Shown one piece after another: positions 42,031-54,300 of a stretch of DNA of 64,000 nt (position 1 is the first letter of the stretch; each line of letters opens with the position of its first letter). Source of the stretch: Endothia cerciana (lineage: Eukaryota > Ascomycota > Sordariomycetes > Diaporthales > Cryphonectriaceae); assembly GCA_026119935.1 (NCBI GenBank), contig JALRMH010000041.1:62001-126000 (forward strand). The letters are read 5' to 3'. A program made the position numbers and the translations under genes. Below the pieces are notes generated by a model. That model was not told where the DNA came from. It made no database searches and saw only the letters and a list, made by a program, of their open reading frames with translations.

Positions 42031-43582
42031 ATGTTCCCACCACGATTCCTGCTGGTACTAGGGTCGCTCCTCCCAGCCGCCCTGGGCTCGACCAGGAGGG
42101 CAGATTCGTCCTCGTCAGATCTCACCGCGCTGGCGGCTGAGCTGCCGGCTTGTGGCGTAAGCGCGTGGCCCTGTCCTGTCTAGTTTCCTGTTCTGACTTT
42201 TCACATAGCTCGCCTGCTTCATAGCAGGCCTGACAAACTACCCAACATGTACCGACACGGCTTGCATGTGTACGAACACAGCATTGCAGGACGAGATTAC
42301 TCTCTGTGTATCATATAACTGCACTATTTCAGAGTCGTTAGGTTAGTAGAGGTCTCGGGGACGAATGCTTTGCTCGCGGCTAACCGCATCGACCAGTCGT
42401 CAAGAATGTCACCGAGACGGGTTGCGGCGCCCCGGTGCGCAATGCAGGGACCTCATACAACATCTTGAACGTCACCCTAGGCTCCATCTCCGCCTTTGTC
42501 TTTCTACTCCGGATAGGCCACAGGCTGTTGATAGCCCGCATGCGACCCGGCCTCGACGACTGGTTCATCGCCGCCACGATTACGTCGGGGACCTCTAGCA
42601 CGATCATGACCTCGCTTGGGACGATTGCGAACGGCCTTGGTCGGGATATCTGGACCCTCACCCCGCACCAAATCACTTCCTTTGTCTATTGGTTCTACTG
42701 GATGGAGTGGGTCTACTTCCTGAACCTCGCCTTCCTCAAGATGTCGCTCTTGTTCTTCTACCTCAAGATCTTCCCGAAGAAGAATATCCGACTGCTACTA
42801 TGGGGCACGATTGGCTACAATGTGGTATGGGGAGTGGCGTTCATCCTCATCGCGGTGTTTCAGTGCCAACCAATCAGCTACTATTGGACCAGCTGGGACG
42901 GAGAGCACAGCGGAACCTGTATCAACACCAACAGTCTCGGGTGGGCCAACGCGATCACATCCATCGCGCTGGACATCTGGATGGTTGCCATCCCCCTCTC
43001 TCAGCTCAAGGGCCTCCAGCTGCACTTCAAAAAGAAGATTGGTGTCGCGATCATGTTTTGCACAGGAACTTTGTAAGCCTTACCCCATCAACGCCCAAAC
43101 CCCCAAGATCCGCTGACCAACCTACCTGCGCATGCAGTGTCACTATCATCTCTATCGTCCGTCTCCAAACACTCATCACGTTCGCCAACTCCAGCAACCC
43201 GACCTGGGACAATCTACGGGTGTCGCAGTGGAGCACAATCGAGGTGAACGTGGGAATAATATGCGCCTGCATGCCGTCGTTACGACTCCTTCTGGTCAAG
43301 GTGTTCCCCGCTTTGACATCGACACGCCGTGGCTATGGTACCAATGCTTCGTGGGGCGATCACTACGCTACAGGCGGCTCAAGGGCAACCCGCAGTCAAG
43401 CGCGAGGAGGACCCGAGGCCGGTGCTGGGAAGGGTCCGTGGCCGGGCGGAAAAGGTATTACCTACCAGCGATCCTACGCGGTGCAGTTCCACGACGCCGA
43501 GACGTCGAGCCAGGTGCACCTCAAAGATCTCGACCATAAAGGGTTGGAAGCCTCAACGAACGCCAGCGAATGGTCAACATAG
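42031..43582 (+). CDS. CFEM-domain Pth11-like seven-TM receptor
   Basis: A fungal GPCR-like integral membrane protein related to Pth11, the surface-sensing receptor of rice blast. Exons 42031-42156, 42209-42341, 42397-43072 and 43138-43582 give 459 residues. After a signal peptide (MFPPRFLLVLGSLLPAALG) comes an extracellular CFEM domain with eight cysteines (PACG, LACF, PTC, TACMC, LC, NC and TGC). The rhodopsin-like fungal membrane domain then begins at LGSISAFVFLLRI, with the characteristic DDWF (about residue 125), FLKMSLLFFYLKIFP and FQCQPISYYW motifs, and ends with CMPSLRLLLVKVFP. The cytosolic tail is Gly/Arg-rich. CFEM-Pth11 receptors are expanded in Pezizomycotina, often in pathogens; the ligand and pathway here are unknown. 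All introns are short (52-65 nt). Confidence 0.93.
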
Positions 43583-43905
43583 TTTCTGATTCTTGGGTTT
43601 ATAGAAATCGGCTCTCCGAGGCATTCGCGTTGGCGGAGAATGATTCCTGGCCCTTGAGGCAGCAACCGGCTGGCATGATATAGAGGACTACCTCAGGAAA
43701 TAGGCAGGGGGAAACCAAAAATGAGAAGCTTCTTAATCAGAACCAATGTCTTCACCGGTTTTGGGGTGGGTTTAGGTCTCGGGATGGCAGCGCGGCTTTC
43801 CAAAGAGTGCATCGGTCGGAGTTTACGTGTTAATTTTCACAACAATCAAAGCTTCAGAATAATACGTTAGAAATACTTCGACATGTGCGCAGTGAGAAGC
43901 GTTGC
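43583..43905. other. Convergent 3' intergenic region
   Basis: About 320 bp between the stops of the receptor and the DszC-like gene. No feature seen. Confidence 0.55.
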
Positions 43906-45382
43906 TCAGGTGTACCAAGTCGGCGTCGGCACCTCATCAAGGAGCTGATATCGACCGAGTTCCCTTTCCTTGTACGCCACCGGGTCATGAAGGGTGTGAG
44001 TTCTGATGTCGCGCCAGAAGCGGTCGAGTCCCACCCTCGCGGCTGTTGCCTTTGCGCCCGTTACTTCAAAAACACCCGATGTGACCCTCAGGCCTGTGCC
44101 GGTGGTGACGACCTTGACGCTGGCCACCCACTCGGCAAGTTCGCCACGCTCACGGGCGGGGAGCTCACCGCGCCTCGTAGAATACTTGCCGTATACCGAG
44201 TCCAGGATCAGCCCAGCCTTGTCCGCGAGGCTCTCGGCCGCCCGGAGATGGGCAAGGAAGTTTCCATATTTGGAGAGGATGTAGAACTCATCGGTCGCCT
44301 TCTCTTTCGTCTGTTGGATCTGTCAGCCCCGGCCCTGTTCTCTCCAGTCGGAAGCTGCCCGGGCACTTACATCACCCCCGAACGGCCATGGCCTGGTGTT
44401 CGACACCGTATACTTCGACGCGAAGTCGAGTGCCCCCAGTGCGATGCCAAGGTAGAAATTGCTGAAGACTAGCTGAATGCTGGGGACGTATGTCAGTACC
44501 AAGGTATAGCAGCGGGCGCGCCTTACTTGGGCGGTCACATACGTAGGAAGTAACAACGAGCCGAATGGAACATTGACAATGTCAGCGATTGGCCGCTTCT
44601 TCTCGCTATCCCAGCCTAAGGCATCGGTCCACGGTGCGGGCACGTCTTCGATGGTGACACCACCGCTCTCGCTCAACCTGAGACCAACGTTGTCCCAGTT
44701 GTGCTTAAACTTGATCCCCTCCTGTCCGGTAGGCACGATTGCAAACACGTGGTCGTTGGTGCCATCGAGGACTCCCTCCAAGACGGTCAGGTCTGATACC
44801 ACGCCGCCGGTATTGAAATGCTTCACACCGTTGAAGACGATCTTGTCTCCTGTGTCGGTCACTTTCAGATCGCTGTCCCTCGGGTTGACTGCACCCCCCA
44901 GGAAATAATTGTTTGAGATGATGAGTCCCTGGAAGCGGTCTGCCTGCTCCGGAGTTCCGACCACATTGGCTGTGGTTGACCACAGGAGGTGGTATCCGAG
45001 GAGCATCCCGATGGAACTATTAGCCACGTCAGCCAGCCACTTCGGCCCAGCAGGTATAGGCAGGGGTATGAAATGCAACTAACCCGTCAGCCTTAGCTAC
45101 CTCGCGAATTGCCTTGTAACCTGTGCTCCACGGTTGTTCACCCCCGCCGTACTTCTTGGGCCCGAGCAACCTCGTCAGGTTCGAGTGCTTCAGCAACGCG
45201 ACCTCCGCCCGGGGGGATTTATTCTCCCTCTCTCGGATGCTGGCATCCTTTGAGAGGACCGAGGCGACGTCTTTGGCCCGCTGGATCCAGCCTTCCTCGT
45301 CATCTGGATGTGCGGACCATTTAGAAGCGAATTCCGCATATACCGCTGGGTCGGTCGCCGGGTGAACGCTGGATGATGCCAT
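43906..45382 (-). CDS. DszC-like flavin-dependent monooxygenase (acyl-CoA dehydrogenase fold)
   Basis: A flavoprotein of the acyl-CoA dehydrogenase superfamily closest to DszC/SfnB-type enzymes, which use reduced flavin to oxygenate sulfur or related compounds rather than dehydrogenate acyl-CoA. Exons 45382-45084, 45016-44527, 44472-44371 and 44310-43906 give 431 residues; a Met four codons upstream (45394) is also possible. Recognisable blocks are GGGEQPWSTGYKAIREVAKADGS-IG at the first junction, LLGYHLLW, FNGVKHFNTGGVVSDLTV, LVFSNFYLGIALGAL, TRPWPFGG, and DEFYILSKYGNFLAHLRAAE. The C-terminal block SGVFEVTGAKATA is close to the active-site region of the family. There is no peroxisomal targeting signal (ends PTWYT). 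All introns are 54-67 nt. It may serve sulfur scavenging or aromatic/heterocycle oxidation; no reductase partner is nearby. Confidence 0.87.
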
Positions 45383-47386
45383 GTTGAGGGTCAAGCTCTG
45401 GGGAATGGTCGTCTCTGATACGCACGAATACCAACCCCGTCACACTGCAGGAGGTTGTACTGCCAGGTAATAAGTCTCGATGATAATGATGGAACCTTGA
45501 TCGTATTATATGGACCGATTGATATCGTTTTAGTGGCCCGCCTCGTGGTTGCAAGTTTCCGAGGCGTATCATCTTGATGCCATCAATCTGCCGTATTGCA
45601 ACATCGACCCGATCCGGCCCCACACCATTTCAGCAGACGGCAAGCGAGGACCCTCCGTGTTGTATCAAATGAACACTAAACCTCTCAGTCTATGATACAA
45701 GTCGGCAGCAATTGTTGAACGTTTGTGCACTTTGTCTCGCAGCTTGATAATACGTGCTACTGACAACGGCCGGGAAACACCCCGACTAGCTAGCAGTATG
45801 ATAAGAGTGCTATGAATATTCTGCTCGCTAGGCAAGCATGTCTGCCGGCTGGACTGATGTTGGGCTCAATGGAATTCTCTGTATTTCTATACACTAGGGT
45901 ATTTTCGCCTCTGAGAATTGCTAGTCAACGGACTCGACTATGCTGATTTAACAAGAGATATATATCAACACAAGCATATGTATATTCCTGATCGGTGATA
46001 ACGTCTTTATGGAAACGCCGTAGCAACCCATTTTTGACCCAGTCAAGATAATACTCTTTGTCTCTTCTATCCATCCGTCCCCCTACGGAAGTTTATCTTG
46101 GGGTTTGTCTGGGTGATTCAGAAGGGCAAGAAATATAACGTATGCTGGGATGCTATTATTCACCGACGAGGAGCCAGGTCGCAGCTCATCTCAGATGTCT
46201 GAAGAACCTGCTATAAGATCGAGCGACGTGAAGAGAGGAGGTCTAAAGGGCACACCTCTGAGACAAGGTCTAGAAACAGCTCCCATATGTCTCATCTACT
46301 ATGGGTAAAGAAACTAAGAGAGGGTATGATCTACATTGATATCGGCGACAGCTTTCATAGATTTCAATAAGGGATATCTAATTCATATCGACAAACTTCT
46401 ATAGTTGGGAAGCATCGGAATCATATCAATACTATGCCCTCAAACGTAATCCTTGATCAGGGTTGCTTCACCACCGAAGCATAAACATTGCGTAGAGAGA
46501 TTACCCATATTTTTAAGTTGCAGCCAATTAGGAGCATGCTCATCTCCTATCCTTTCGCAGCGCTAGCAAAAGTGTTTCGTGCCCATTCATCTAATTACTT
46601 GTTAATGGAATCAGGGGCAAGATAGCTCCTATAGCCGAGAGGCTGATGGTGGGTTGAAGAGATACAGCAAAGTTAGCGGATGATTATGCGATTCCTGCAT
46701 CGATTTCGTGATTGTCTAACCGGGTAGCACTAGACGCCTGTGTCGTAATGATTGCTACATATAAGTGTACAGTAAGCTCCTTGGCACCGTCATGAGTTCA
46801 CTGACGTCGTTTTTAGAGTTTATACATGATAGATCGGCCTTGATCAAGTTTGGTAGAAATCGTCAATGCTGAGGTAGTGCTAACATATGACGGCTCGTAT
46901 TCTAGGAATTAGCTGGTCAAGCACTTTACGCTTTTGTTAGACCGGGCGAGCGGATCCGAGCTCATCTTAACAATTGAAGCTGGTATCCAATATGTGTAGA
47001 GCAGGGCGTGTGCCAGGGCTCTATGAATTGTTCGTTCTATCTGACTACATGTCATGAGCATTTTCTCGGTCCCGAACAGATGAACCCTCACCGATATAGC
47101 CAATTTTCATGGGCCACCTGGTGTGCGAGGGCGACCTCTACAGCAGTCGGCATATCGACCACAGATCGCCAGTCAGCTACGAGATAACATTCCTTTTTAG
47201 CCGAGAAACCTGGCACATCTAGCATGGCTACGCAGAAATGGAGTCTGATCCACTGCAGCTGAACGGAGTCTGGCCCGGGTTGACATATGTGGTGGGAATA
47301 AGATAATACGAAGCATGTCAGTATTAGCCTTCCTTCTCTCCAAGCACTACATGGAGACTTGAAATGTGACTACCAATGCTGCCAGT
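45383..47386. other. AT-leaning 2-kb gap
   Basis: No open frame of note on either strand, and TA-rich words are frequent from about 45700 to 47350. The composition suggests old repeat DNA altered by C-to-T change, but I find no terminal repeats or domain fragments. Confidence 0.45.
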
Positions 47387-48022
47387 CTACTGGCACGTCA
47401 TAGCAGAAGTCCGCGCATGGGAAAGAAGCGGTGTACGGGCCACCACCGGTGTGACCTGGAGCTGAGTGCAGGAGAGGTAGAACTGGGCGCCACCATATGT
47501 CTCGGTGGTGTGAAGGGCGATATGCTCAACTCGGAGAAGGCAGTATCCGTCGTCAATATACATTGGGATGGTGACGTTGACCTGGATCTCGCCCTCCGAA
47601 GGCCAGGTCATGCCTGAGCTGCTGATGGCGGGGTGGTCCTCGGGAGATTTTTGAACCACCCGAGGGCCCTGTCACTGCCATTCATGCTGGCGGCGGTCTC
47701 ACAACACGGGTGCCTTCGCCATGTACCACGCCAGGGGGCAAGAGTGGATGATGTCGGTGTCGAGCTTGATGCCGACGGTGCCGCCGGCCGCGACAGTTCC
47801 GGCCGAGGCTCCCTCATCGCCCGCTGCGAGCTGGTAACATGAAATCGCAGTGCTATTCACGTCCGTGACAGGGGCATTGAAGTAGTGATTCGCCGTCTCA
47901 CGGACGTACTCCCACTCACCGGTGACGTTGCCGCTTGGCGTGATGTAGTAAGGGAATGTGCAATGCGCCTGAGCCAATGAGACCAGGGCAAGAGAGAGAG
48001 AGAGAGCGGCTATACAATTCAT
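47387..48022 (-). pseudogene. AA9 lytic polysaccharide monooxygenase, frameshifted
   Basis: A copper-dependent cellulose-oxidising enzyme gene. Residues 1-19 are a signal peptide (...LVSLAQA) followed directly by His20, the required N-terminal copper ligand (HCTFPYYI). Then come GEWEYVRETANHYFNAPVTD and IIHSCPLAWYMAKAP, where His is the second ligand position. The frame stops at 47699-47701. The middle (ETAASMNGSDRALGWFK) continues in a shifted frame, and after an A-run at 47648-47652 (minus strand) the first frame resumes with EDHPAISSSGMTWPSEG, RVEHIALH and GGAQFYLSC, which holds the axial Tyr. The two breaks, about 50 nt apart, cancel each other. No plausible intron (only a 39-nt candidate) removes both. 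It may be a recent pseudogene, or an assembly error in the homopolymer and GTGTTGTG stretch. The remaining signature residues look intact. Confidence 0.85.
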
Positions 48023-49282
48023 GCTGGTCGTGGCACGAGATGAGTATGTTTGAAACGGGATCGGATATTGATCGCCGGAGTGATTGAACAGGAGGGAGCA
48101 ATTTCGAAGTAGGTCAAAAAGAAGGACAAAATTGGACTAGCCAATAGTGAGAATGAATGAACAAGACGAAGAGACAAGGCTACCAGCCTGGGAGTCAACT
48201 TTGCCAAGAGTGTCTTTCGGCCAAGTCGATTAAGAAATGTTTACCTTAAGCCTTGTCCCCATCGATGGCCTCCCATAAATTACCCGTCTTTCTTCGACGA
48301 TGTCAGTTCCCACGGAAGCGCTGCCTCGCCCGGGAATATTAACGAACTTGACGTAGTCGGCGCTCACTGAGTCGCATCTAAACATTGTGACCTGAATAGA
48401 TGTTGACTGAAGACATTCAACCCAAAATTTTCCCCCTGATCAGAAGCGGTGGGCCCGTGGTCCGGGGCGTCAATCCTTACACGCAGATCTTGGGCATCGG
48501 AAGGCACGGTAGTGTGGGTCGTTTCGAAACATCCCTCTCGAAACAATTGTCCTCCTATATAGAATTCGTCGAATCACAGTACGTTGGCATCTCATGCATG
48601 CCATACTGCACGGACTCAAGAATTGCTAGCGCCCATCAACCCTCCTCATACTTTTCGCGTTGTCTCGAAGGCCGGTAGCGAGCTGTTCAATCTGCCACGC
48701 GCTATCAGCTCTGGTTTCTTAGATCATTCTTCTCTGTAGACGTCACCCGCTGCGAGGATACTACCAATCGTTCGTAGCTATCGTCCCGAAAAGGTTCAGG
48801 CACTGTAAGAGGGGTCCTCAACCACGCAACTTGAACGTTCTGTAAGGTCGACGGTCGAGGTGCGAAATTGAGTCGCGCAGGAGGACCGTTGCAGGCTTCG
48901 ACGGCCAGGGAGCGAATGTGGTGATCTTATGGACTGCTGCGCCTTCCGTTGTCTCAGTCCTCGATCTCGCAATTGAGTTTTGTCGGGAAAAAGCCACGGC
49001 CCATCGCCGTCCGGTACGGATTGGATCGGACACCGCCGACCTAAAGGCTGACACAGGCTTTGTACGGATATACTATAGGCATGGACCCTTCAAACATAGG
49101 CACATCATCGACAAATGACTGTATTGGCGCATAGGTAATGTTTTTAGAGCAAGTCAATGCTCCAGGGTATCTCATTAATCTGAATTTTTACATGCGCGGT
49201 ATATAAGGCGGACAAACAGTCACCCCGCTCTACATCTATGCAAATCTTCAAGAAACATTGCAAGGTCTGAGATCGTTGCAGA
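48023..49282. other. Intergenic
   Basis: About 1.26 kb holding the upstream region of the AA9 gene and the 3' flank of the peptide transporter. No supported gene, RNA or repeat. Confidence 0.5.
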
Positions 49283-51315
49283 TCAGCCGCTGATCTCCTT
49301 CTCCGATAGAAGCCCGGAGTTGCCGTTAAGCGGGGTGACGCTGGTCTGGTCCTCCTCGTCCTCGTAGGTCATGTAGGCATCCTCGTCGATGTTGCGGTGG
49401 CGGAACCAGAAGATGGCCGTCTGGACGAAGAGCGCGATGGCAGGTCCAAACCATATCCACTGGAAAGTATGACGTTAGCAGCCCCATCATTGAGACACCG
49501 TCCGGTGCGCGGTTTAGGCAGAAAGTGTGTTACTCACCACAAGGTACGGGTCCTGAATGGCGGGCGTCAGGATCTCACCCATGGCTGCGTACAGCGCCGT
49601 CATGAAAAGGCAGATGGAGAAGACGCAAGCCTTCATGTTCTGGGGCGCGCGAGCGTAGGCCATTTCGTAGCACGTCACGTTGACCAGGATCTCGGAGATG
49701 GCGCCCAGGCAGATCATGGGCAGCTCCCACCACACAGAGATCGGAGCAGGGTCTGAGCAGGTCGAGGCGTAGTAGCCGCAGGGGCTCCACCTGTAGACGT
49801 AGAGCTGCAGGATACCGCCGCACAGGCCGGAGATGGCAGCCAGGATCATGCCGAACGTCATACGCTTGATGCGGCCGAAGTGGATGCCGAAGCGGTTGAG
49901 CGTGGGGTAGATACCGTAGGCAAAGATGGGCGTGAAGATGATGATCGTCAGCGAGTTAAAGTTGCTCAGCAGGTCATTGGGGGCGTTGTTGAGCACGGTG
50001 GATGCGGCCAGGTTGGTTGGGGCGGCGCCGATACCGCCGTCGTTGAGGTACCAGATGGGGATGTAAAGGAAAATCTGGCAGGCCGCCCAGGTGCGGCCAA
50101 CGTCCTTGACGAGCTTGTTGTTCCAGGTAACAGTCTTGCCCTTCTCAGCCAGGACCTCAGGCTTGGCGGCGTCCCAGAATCCCTTCTTCCAGATCTGGAA
50201 CCTGTTCGCCTTGCAGCAGATCGCGGTGATCTTGAAGAAGTCGTTGAGCTCGGAGCCCATGGGCGGCTTCTTGACGATCCTCGTCCGCACACCGACGAAG
50301 ACGATGACGACAAGCGTGTACATGATGGTGGGCAACAAGAAAGCCAGCCAGTAGCCAACGTACTTCTCAGCGTACGTGGAGGCGAGGGCGAAGAAGGCAC
50401 CGATGTTGATGAATCCGTAGTAGATGACCATGATCCGCTGGATAGTGGTCTCGGGATCAACGATGACCCTCTCGCCGGACGGGAGCGTCTTGACGTACTC
50501 CCGCTGGTGGGTGTACTGATCGAGGACGGTGGGGGCGACGTTTGGCTTGAAGATACCAGCACCGATAGCCAGCATGAAGAACGAGATCATGAAGGGCGCA
50601 ATGCCGTCACCCTTCTGCAGGACGCTTGGAGTAGCGCCGCCGGTCATGATTACGTGGGCGACAGCGCCGATCGCAGCGCCCACCATGATGGTGTTGTAAC
50701 GACCAAGTCTCGTGTCGGCAATCCAGGCGCCAAAGATGGGGAAGACGTAAGCCATGAAGGTGAAGAGGAGCACGAAGGCAGAAGCAAACTGCACACCCCT
50801 TCCGAGAGCACCAGCAACTCCCTGAGAGTCGCTGGGGTCGGGCGCGCCGGCGCCATTGCCACCCGCTGGCAGTGGGTACTCGAGGAAGTCACTGAAGACA
50901 CCGGTGGTGGCGTAGTAGGAGGCACGCTCAGCCAGCTCGGCCACGCACAGGAGGTAGGCGATCTTGGGGATCTTGTCGGGGACCTTGCGGAGGGTGTTGC
51001 GCTCCTCATCGGTGGGCAGGGGGAAGTGCTCAAGGTCCCAGACCTCGCCCGTAGACGTGCCGGGTCTGGAAGCTACCTCGACATCGGCGGTCTTGTCATC
51101 AGGCTTCGTGCCGACCTCAGGATGGACCGCTGGCGGACCATCCCCGTGGGCGGGCGCAGGGATGATGACGGCCTCGCCTTGGTTTGTGACGAACTTCTTT
51201 TCGACACCTTCGGCGTTCGCTAGTCCTCATTATCAGCCGCGCTCAACAGGGAGGGGAGCAGCATTGGAAGATTGCAGCGGGACAACCATTGTGTGTGGAA
51301 GTTTTACTCACTCAT
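49283..51315 (-). CDS. PTR2: PTR2-type di/tripeptide:proton symporter (POT family)
   Basis: A plasma-membrane importer of di- and tripeptides. My model has exons 51315-51312, 51219-49538 and 49459-49283, giving 620 residues. The frame from 51219 lacks an ATG and has an in-frame stop just upstream. However, ATGA/GTGAGT at 51315 plus acceptor CTAG at 51220 gives M-T-N-A-E-G in frame, so the first coding exon is only four nucleotides. POT marks are AELAERASYY (the ExxERxxYY proton-coupling motif), YYGFINIGAFF, IFKPNVAPTVLDQY and the conserved helix GAISEILVNVTCYEMAYARAP. The last exon encodes the final TM and an acidic tail ending SEKEISG. The N-terminal cytosolic tail is about 85 residues. Function is secure by family; the 5' exon is a model. 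Confidence 0.92.
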
Positions 51316-54300
51316 CTTAACTGTTGGACGTCCCAATTCTGAAGAACTGAAGACGGTCGAGTGGAACTGGACTGAGGGGGGACCAGTCTTGAAGGGTCGA
51401 CCTAAGAGAGGGGGGTGGACGAGGGGGAGGAGGGGAAACGACAAGATGGGAAAAGACATGGGACGAGAGAAGTTATATTGGGCGACGAGCCTCCCTCTCC
51501 AACGCCCTGCAGATCTGCACTGGTGGTATCCATGCGTGATCTCTGGCGAACCAACGCTCGGGTGGACTTGATGTTGAACCTGTGGACCCTCAGTGCCAGG
51601 AACCAGGGTCGCCCCAGTGGTACCCTACGCAGATATCGGCAGGACGCAGCCAAGAGCCGTCCTTGCCACCACTCACACAGATTTGGCAGGCATTGAATGT
51701 GTCGAGGCCAGCCTGTTGAGGGTCGATCCAGTAGTTGTCTGATAAGCGGACCGGTCATATAGCCTGTATCGTCCCACACGCCCTCGTGGAGAGACGCGGG
51801 CATTGACCAATCCGTGGACGGACCGACCCATCCTCGAAATATCAGTACCTAGTCCGCCGAACCTCCTCTGGCTTCCTCATGCTGGACTGGCTGGTTCACA
51901 AGGCGTGATAGGCCGAAGCCATCACACCTTTGCGACGTAGCGTGATTATACATGGCCAAGGTGGGGCAAGATTGGTCCCACCAAACATTCTAGAAGGACA
52001 GTCGAAGGTCGATCCGCGTCCAGGAACAGGAAGCTGGAAAGACAACAAGACCTCTCCCGCGGAGAGACCGCCGCCTTGTCTGGGACAGCGTCCAGGGATG
52101 GTCAGAAATGACCACTACCTAGATGGAAGGCCCTGTCCTTGCAGCCAAGACCTTCAGCGAAGCAGCCAGGCTGATCGGGTTGCGGCTTGGGCTGGCCAGG
52201 GAGAGAGAGGTCTGTCAGCGACGGGAGAATGCGATGGCTGCTGTGAGGGACCCAGAGCGATCCGGCGGAGGTGGCCGAGGCCGAGGCCGAGGCCCACGAT
52301 GTTTCGACCCGGCATTCCTTCCCGTCTGTTTTCCCAGTCCAACCCACCTATATTGACGATAGGGCCCCACAGCGAGATGCTGAGCCCAAGGACTCGGGTG
52401 CATGCTTAACGTTATGCAGCCTCGCCACGGGCTGAAGCCGCGCACAACCTCAGGGGGACCGACGGGGCACTCACGAACGGGGTGGCCAAGGCGAAGGAGC
52501 AGAGCAGCGGCTGCAGCGCTGTTCAGAAAGGTGCAAGAAGGACCGATTCGAGCCGGTCAATCAGCCGCCTCGTCATGGCATTACGAGAGAGCGCACCGTC
52601 CACGCAAGCGAGAGAGACTAGAGGCGCTCGAGAGAATCGCCGAAGCAGGCAGGTCGGAAGTTTGGTGACGTTACAGCGCCGGATGGCGTTATCAGCATGA
52701 CGCCCCATATTGATGGATGATAAGAGGTGGCACGGGGTCCTCTCCACATTCGACAGGGGATGGTTATGCCCGTTGGCCAGTTTGACGAATGCCTGGGCCA
52801 TGCACTATTTGAACCGTCCCGGAGGCAAGCCACTCGTTGGCTGGAACGCACGCCCTGCCTCGGTATCCTTGACTGCGTGTGGTGCTCCATATGTACTCAG
52901 TCCTGTCCACAGGGGTTGTAATTTGTTATCCTCCCCCGCAGGTAGAAGGTCAAGCGAGCTGCTCTTCTTTTGTGACAGTCTTGTGGTGCTGCGGAAACGA
53001 GGGCAACTGGCTGGTCAGACTACGAGTTACGTCCATCCACCCAAATAGGACAGGGCCCCTCTTGCCCCCACCTCCACGCTCGAGTCGTTCGCCTTGGTGT
53101 TGCCTCTTGAAAGTCACACGACCAATGCTAGTCCCTTGAGGTCGGTCGGCATAATAGGGGCAATACGAGCTGTCAGTTAGGGTAGCTTCTTAGTGCCGGC
53201 TTGCTCGTCACTGGGGGCCAAGAATCTGTCGTCTGCCAAGCAGGCGGGACACTACCCGTGATCGCCTCTTGGCAAAGGCTTGCAAAAGCTTGTCCGAACG
53301 ACGTCCATATGGTCCAGACAAGGAGGAAAGAAAAAGGGCGGGGGAGGAGGTGCCATCGTGTCGTCGCTCTAGCTCGCACAACACGTCGGACCTCGAGTAG
53401 CCCTGTCTGAGTCGCTACGCTGTCCCTAGTATTAGTCCCTAGTATCTGTCGGGCCGGCGTGGGCCTTATGCAATGCAGACGCAGCTTTTGAGATTGGACT
53501 GTATGTGCAGCGGCGCGGACTGTTCCCCCCTGTACAGTAGTCTTCTCGGAAGCGACGCCCGGACGATCTTTTCACACCGTACAAGAGGACTATGAGCACA
53601 AGTGAAACGGCAAGGGTGGTTCTCAGGACGATCGATAGACGTCCGTAGTACTGCGGCCACGATCGTGCAGAGAGCATCACTTATACATTACACTCATGGC
53701 TTCCTCCAAACGCTGTACCCGTTCAGCGTCATAGGCAGGTCTAGAAGTCTGGCCGAGGTTGGTTTGTTCGAGAGCAGTAATCTCAGGTGGACCAACAAGT
53801 TCCCCGTATTGTGAGGTGATCGGTCTCGATGGGTAGAAGTGCAACCTCATGGATGGATGGCAGCAAGGAACTGTGGATACGGGCAGGCGCCAATTCTGTT
53901 GATGTGCATCATGGCTTATATCCCGTTCTGATCCATAGATTGAGGGGGTGTTGTTAGGTATGCACCCGGATGGGCCTCCTCGCGAGATGACAGCCTCGGT
54001 CCTGAGCTAGCTGATCGTCCAGTAGACTCTATCGTCTTGGAGCTAAGCATTACAGCAGTTTCAGTGTCCTTGGACACCCCATACTCGAAGAGAATCCGTC
54101 GGCTATCTATGAGGACTTACCACCCTAGTCTTGCCGAACTCTCGGTGCATTGTCTTTCTCCAAGGAGGCCTCGTCGCCATATTTACGTCGTTGGGCTGGG
54201 GATAGCTCACCTCGGCATCCCTCAGGAACAGCGTGGCCGCCACTTCAGATCTCAATATGACCAGCTGGCCTTGTTACAAGCTCTATACTTCGTGATCCTT

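Noticed and set aside
47662..47700. A 39-nt intron (GTGTTG...GACAG) that would rescue the AA9 frame
   Set aside because: It is shorter than any other intron here, has a poor donor and no branch site, and would delete the conserved middle segment that is visible in the shifted frame.
49880..51223. 447-codon plus-strand frame over the peptide transporter
   Set aside because: It is the antisense shadow of PTR2, with Asp/Gly/Val-rich low-complexity content.
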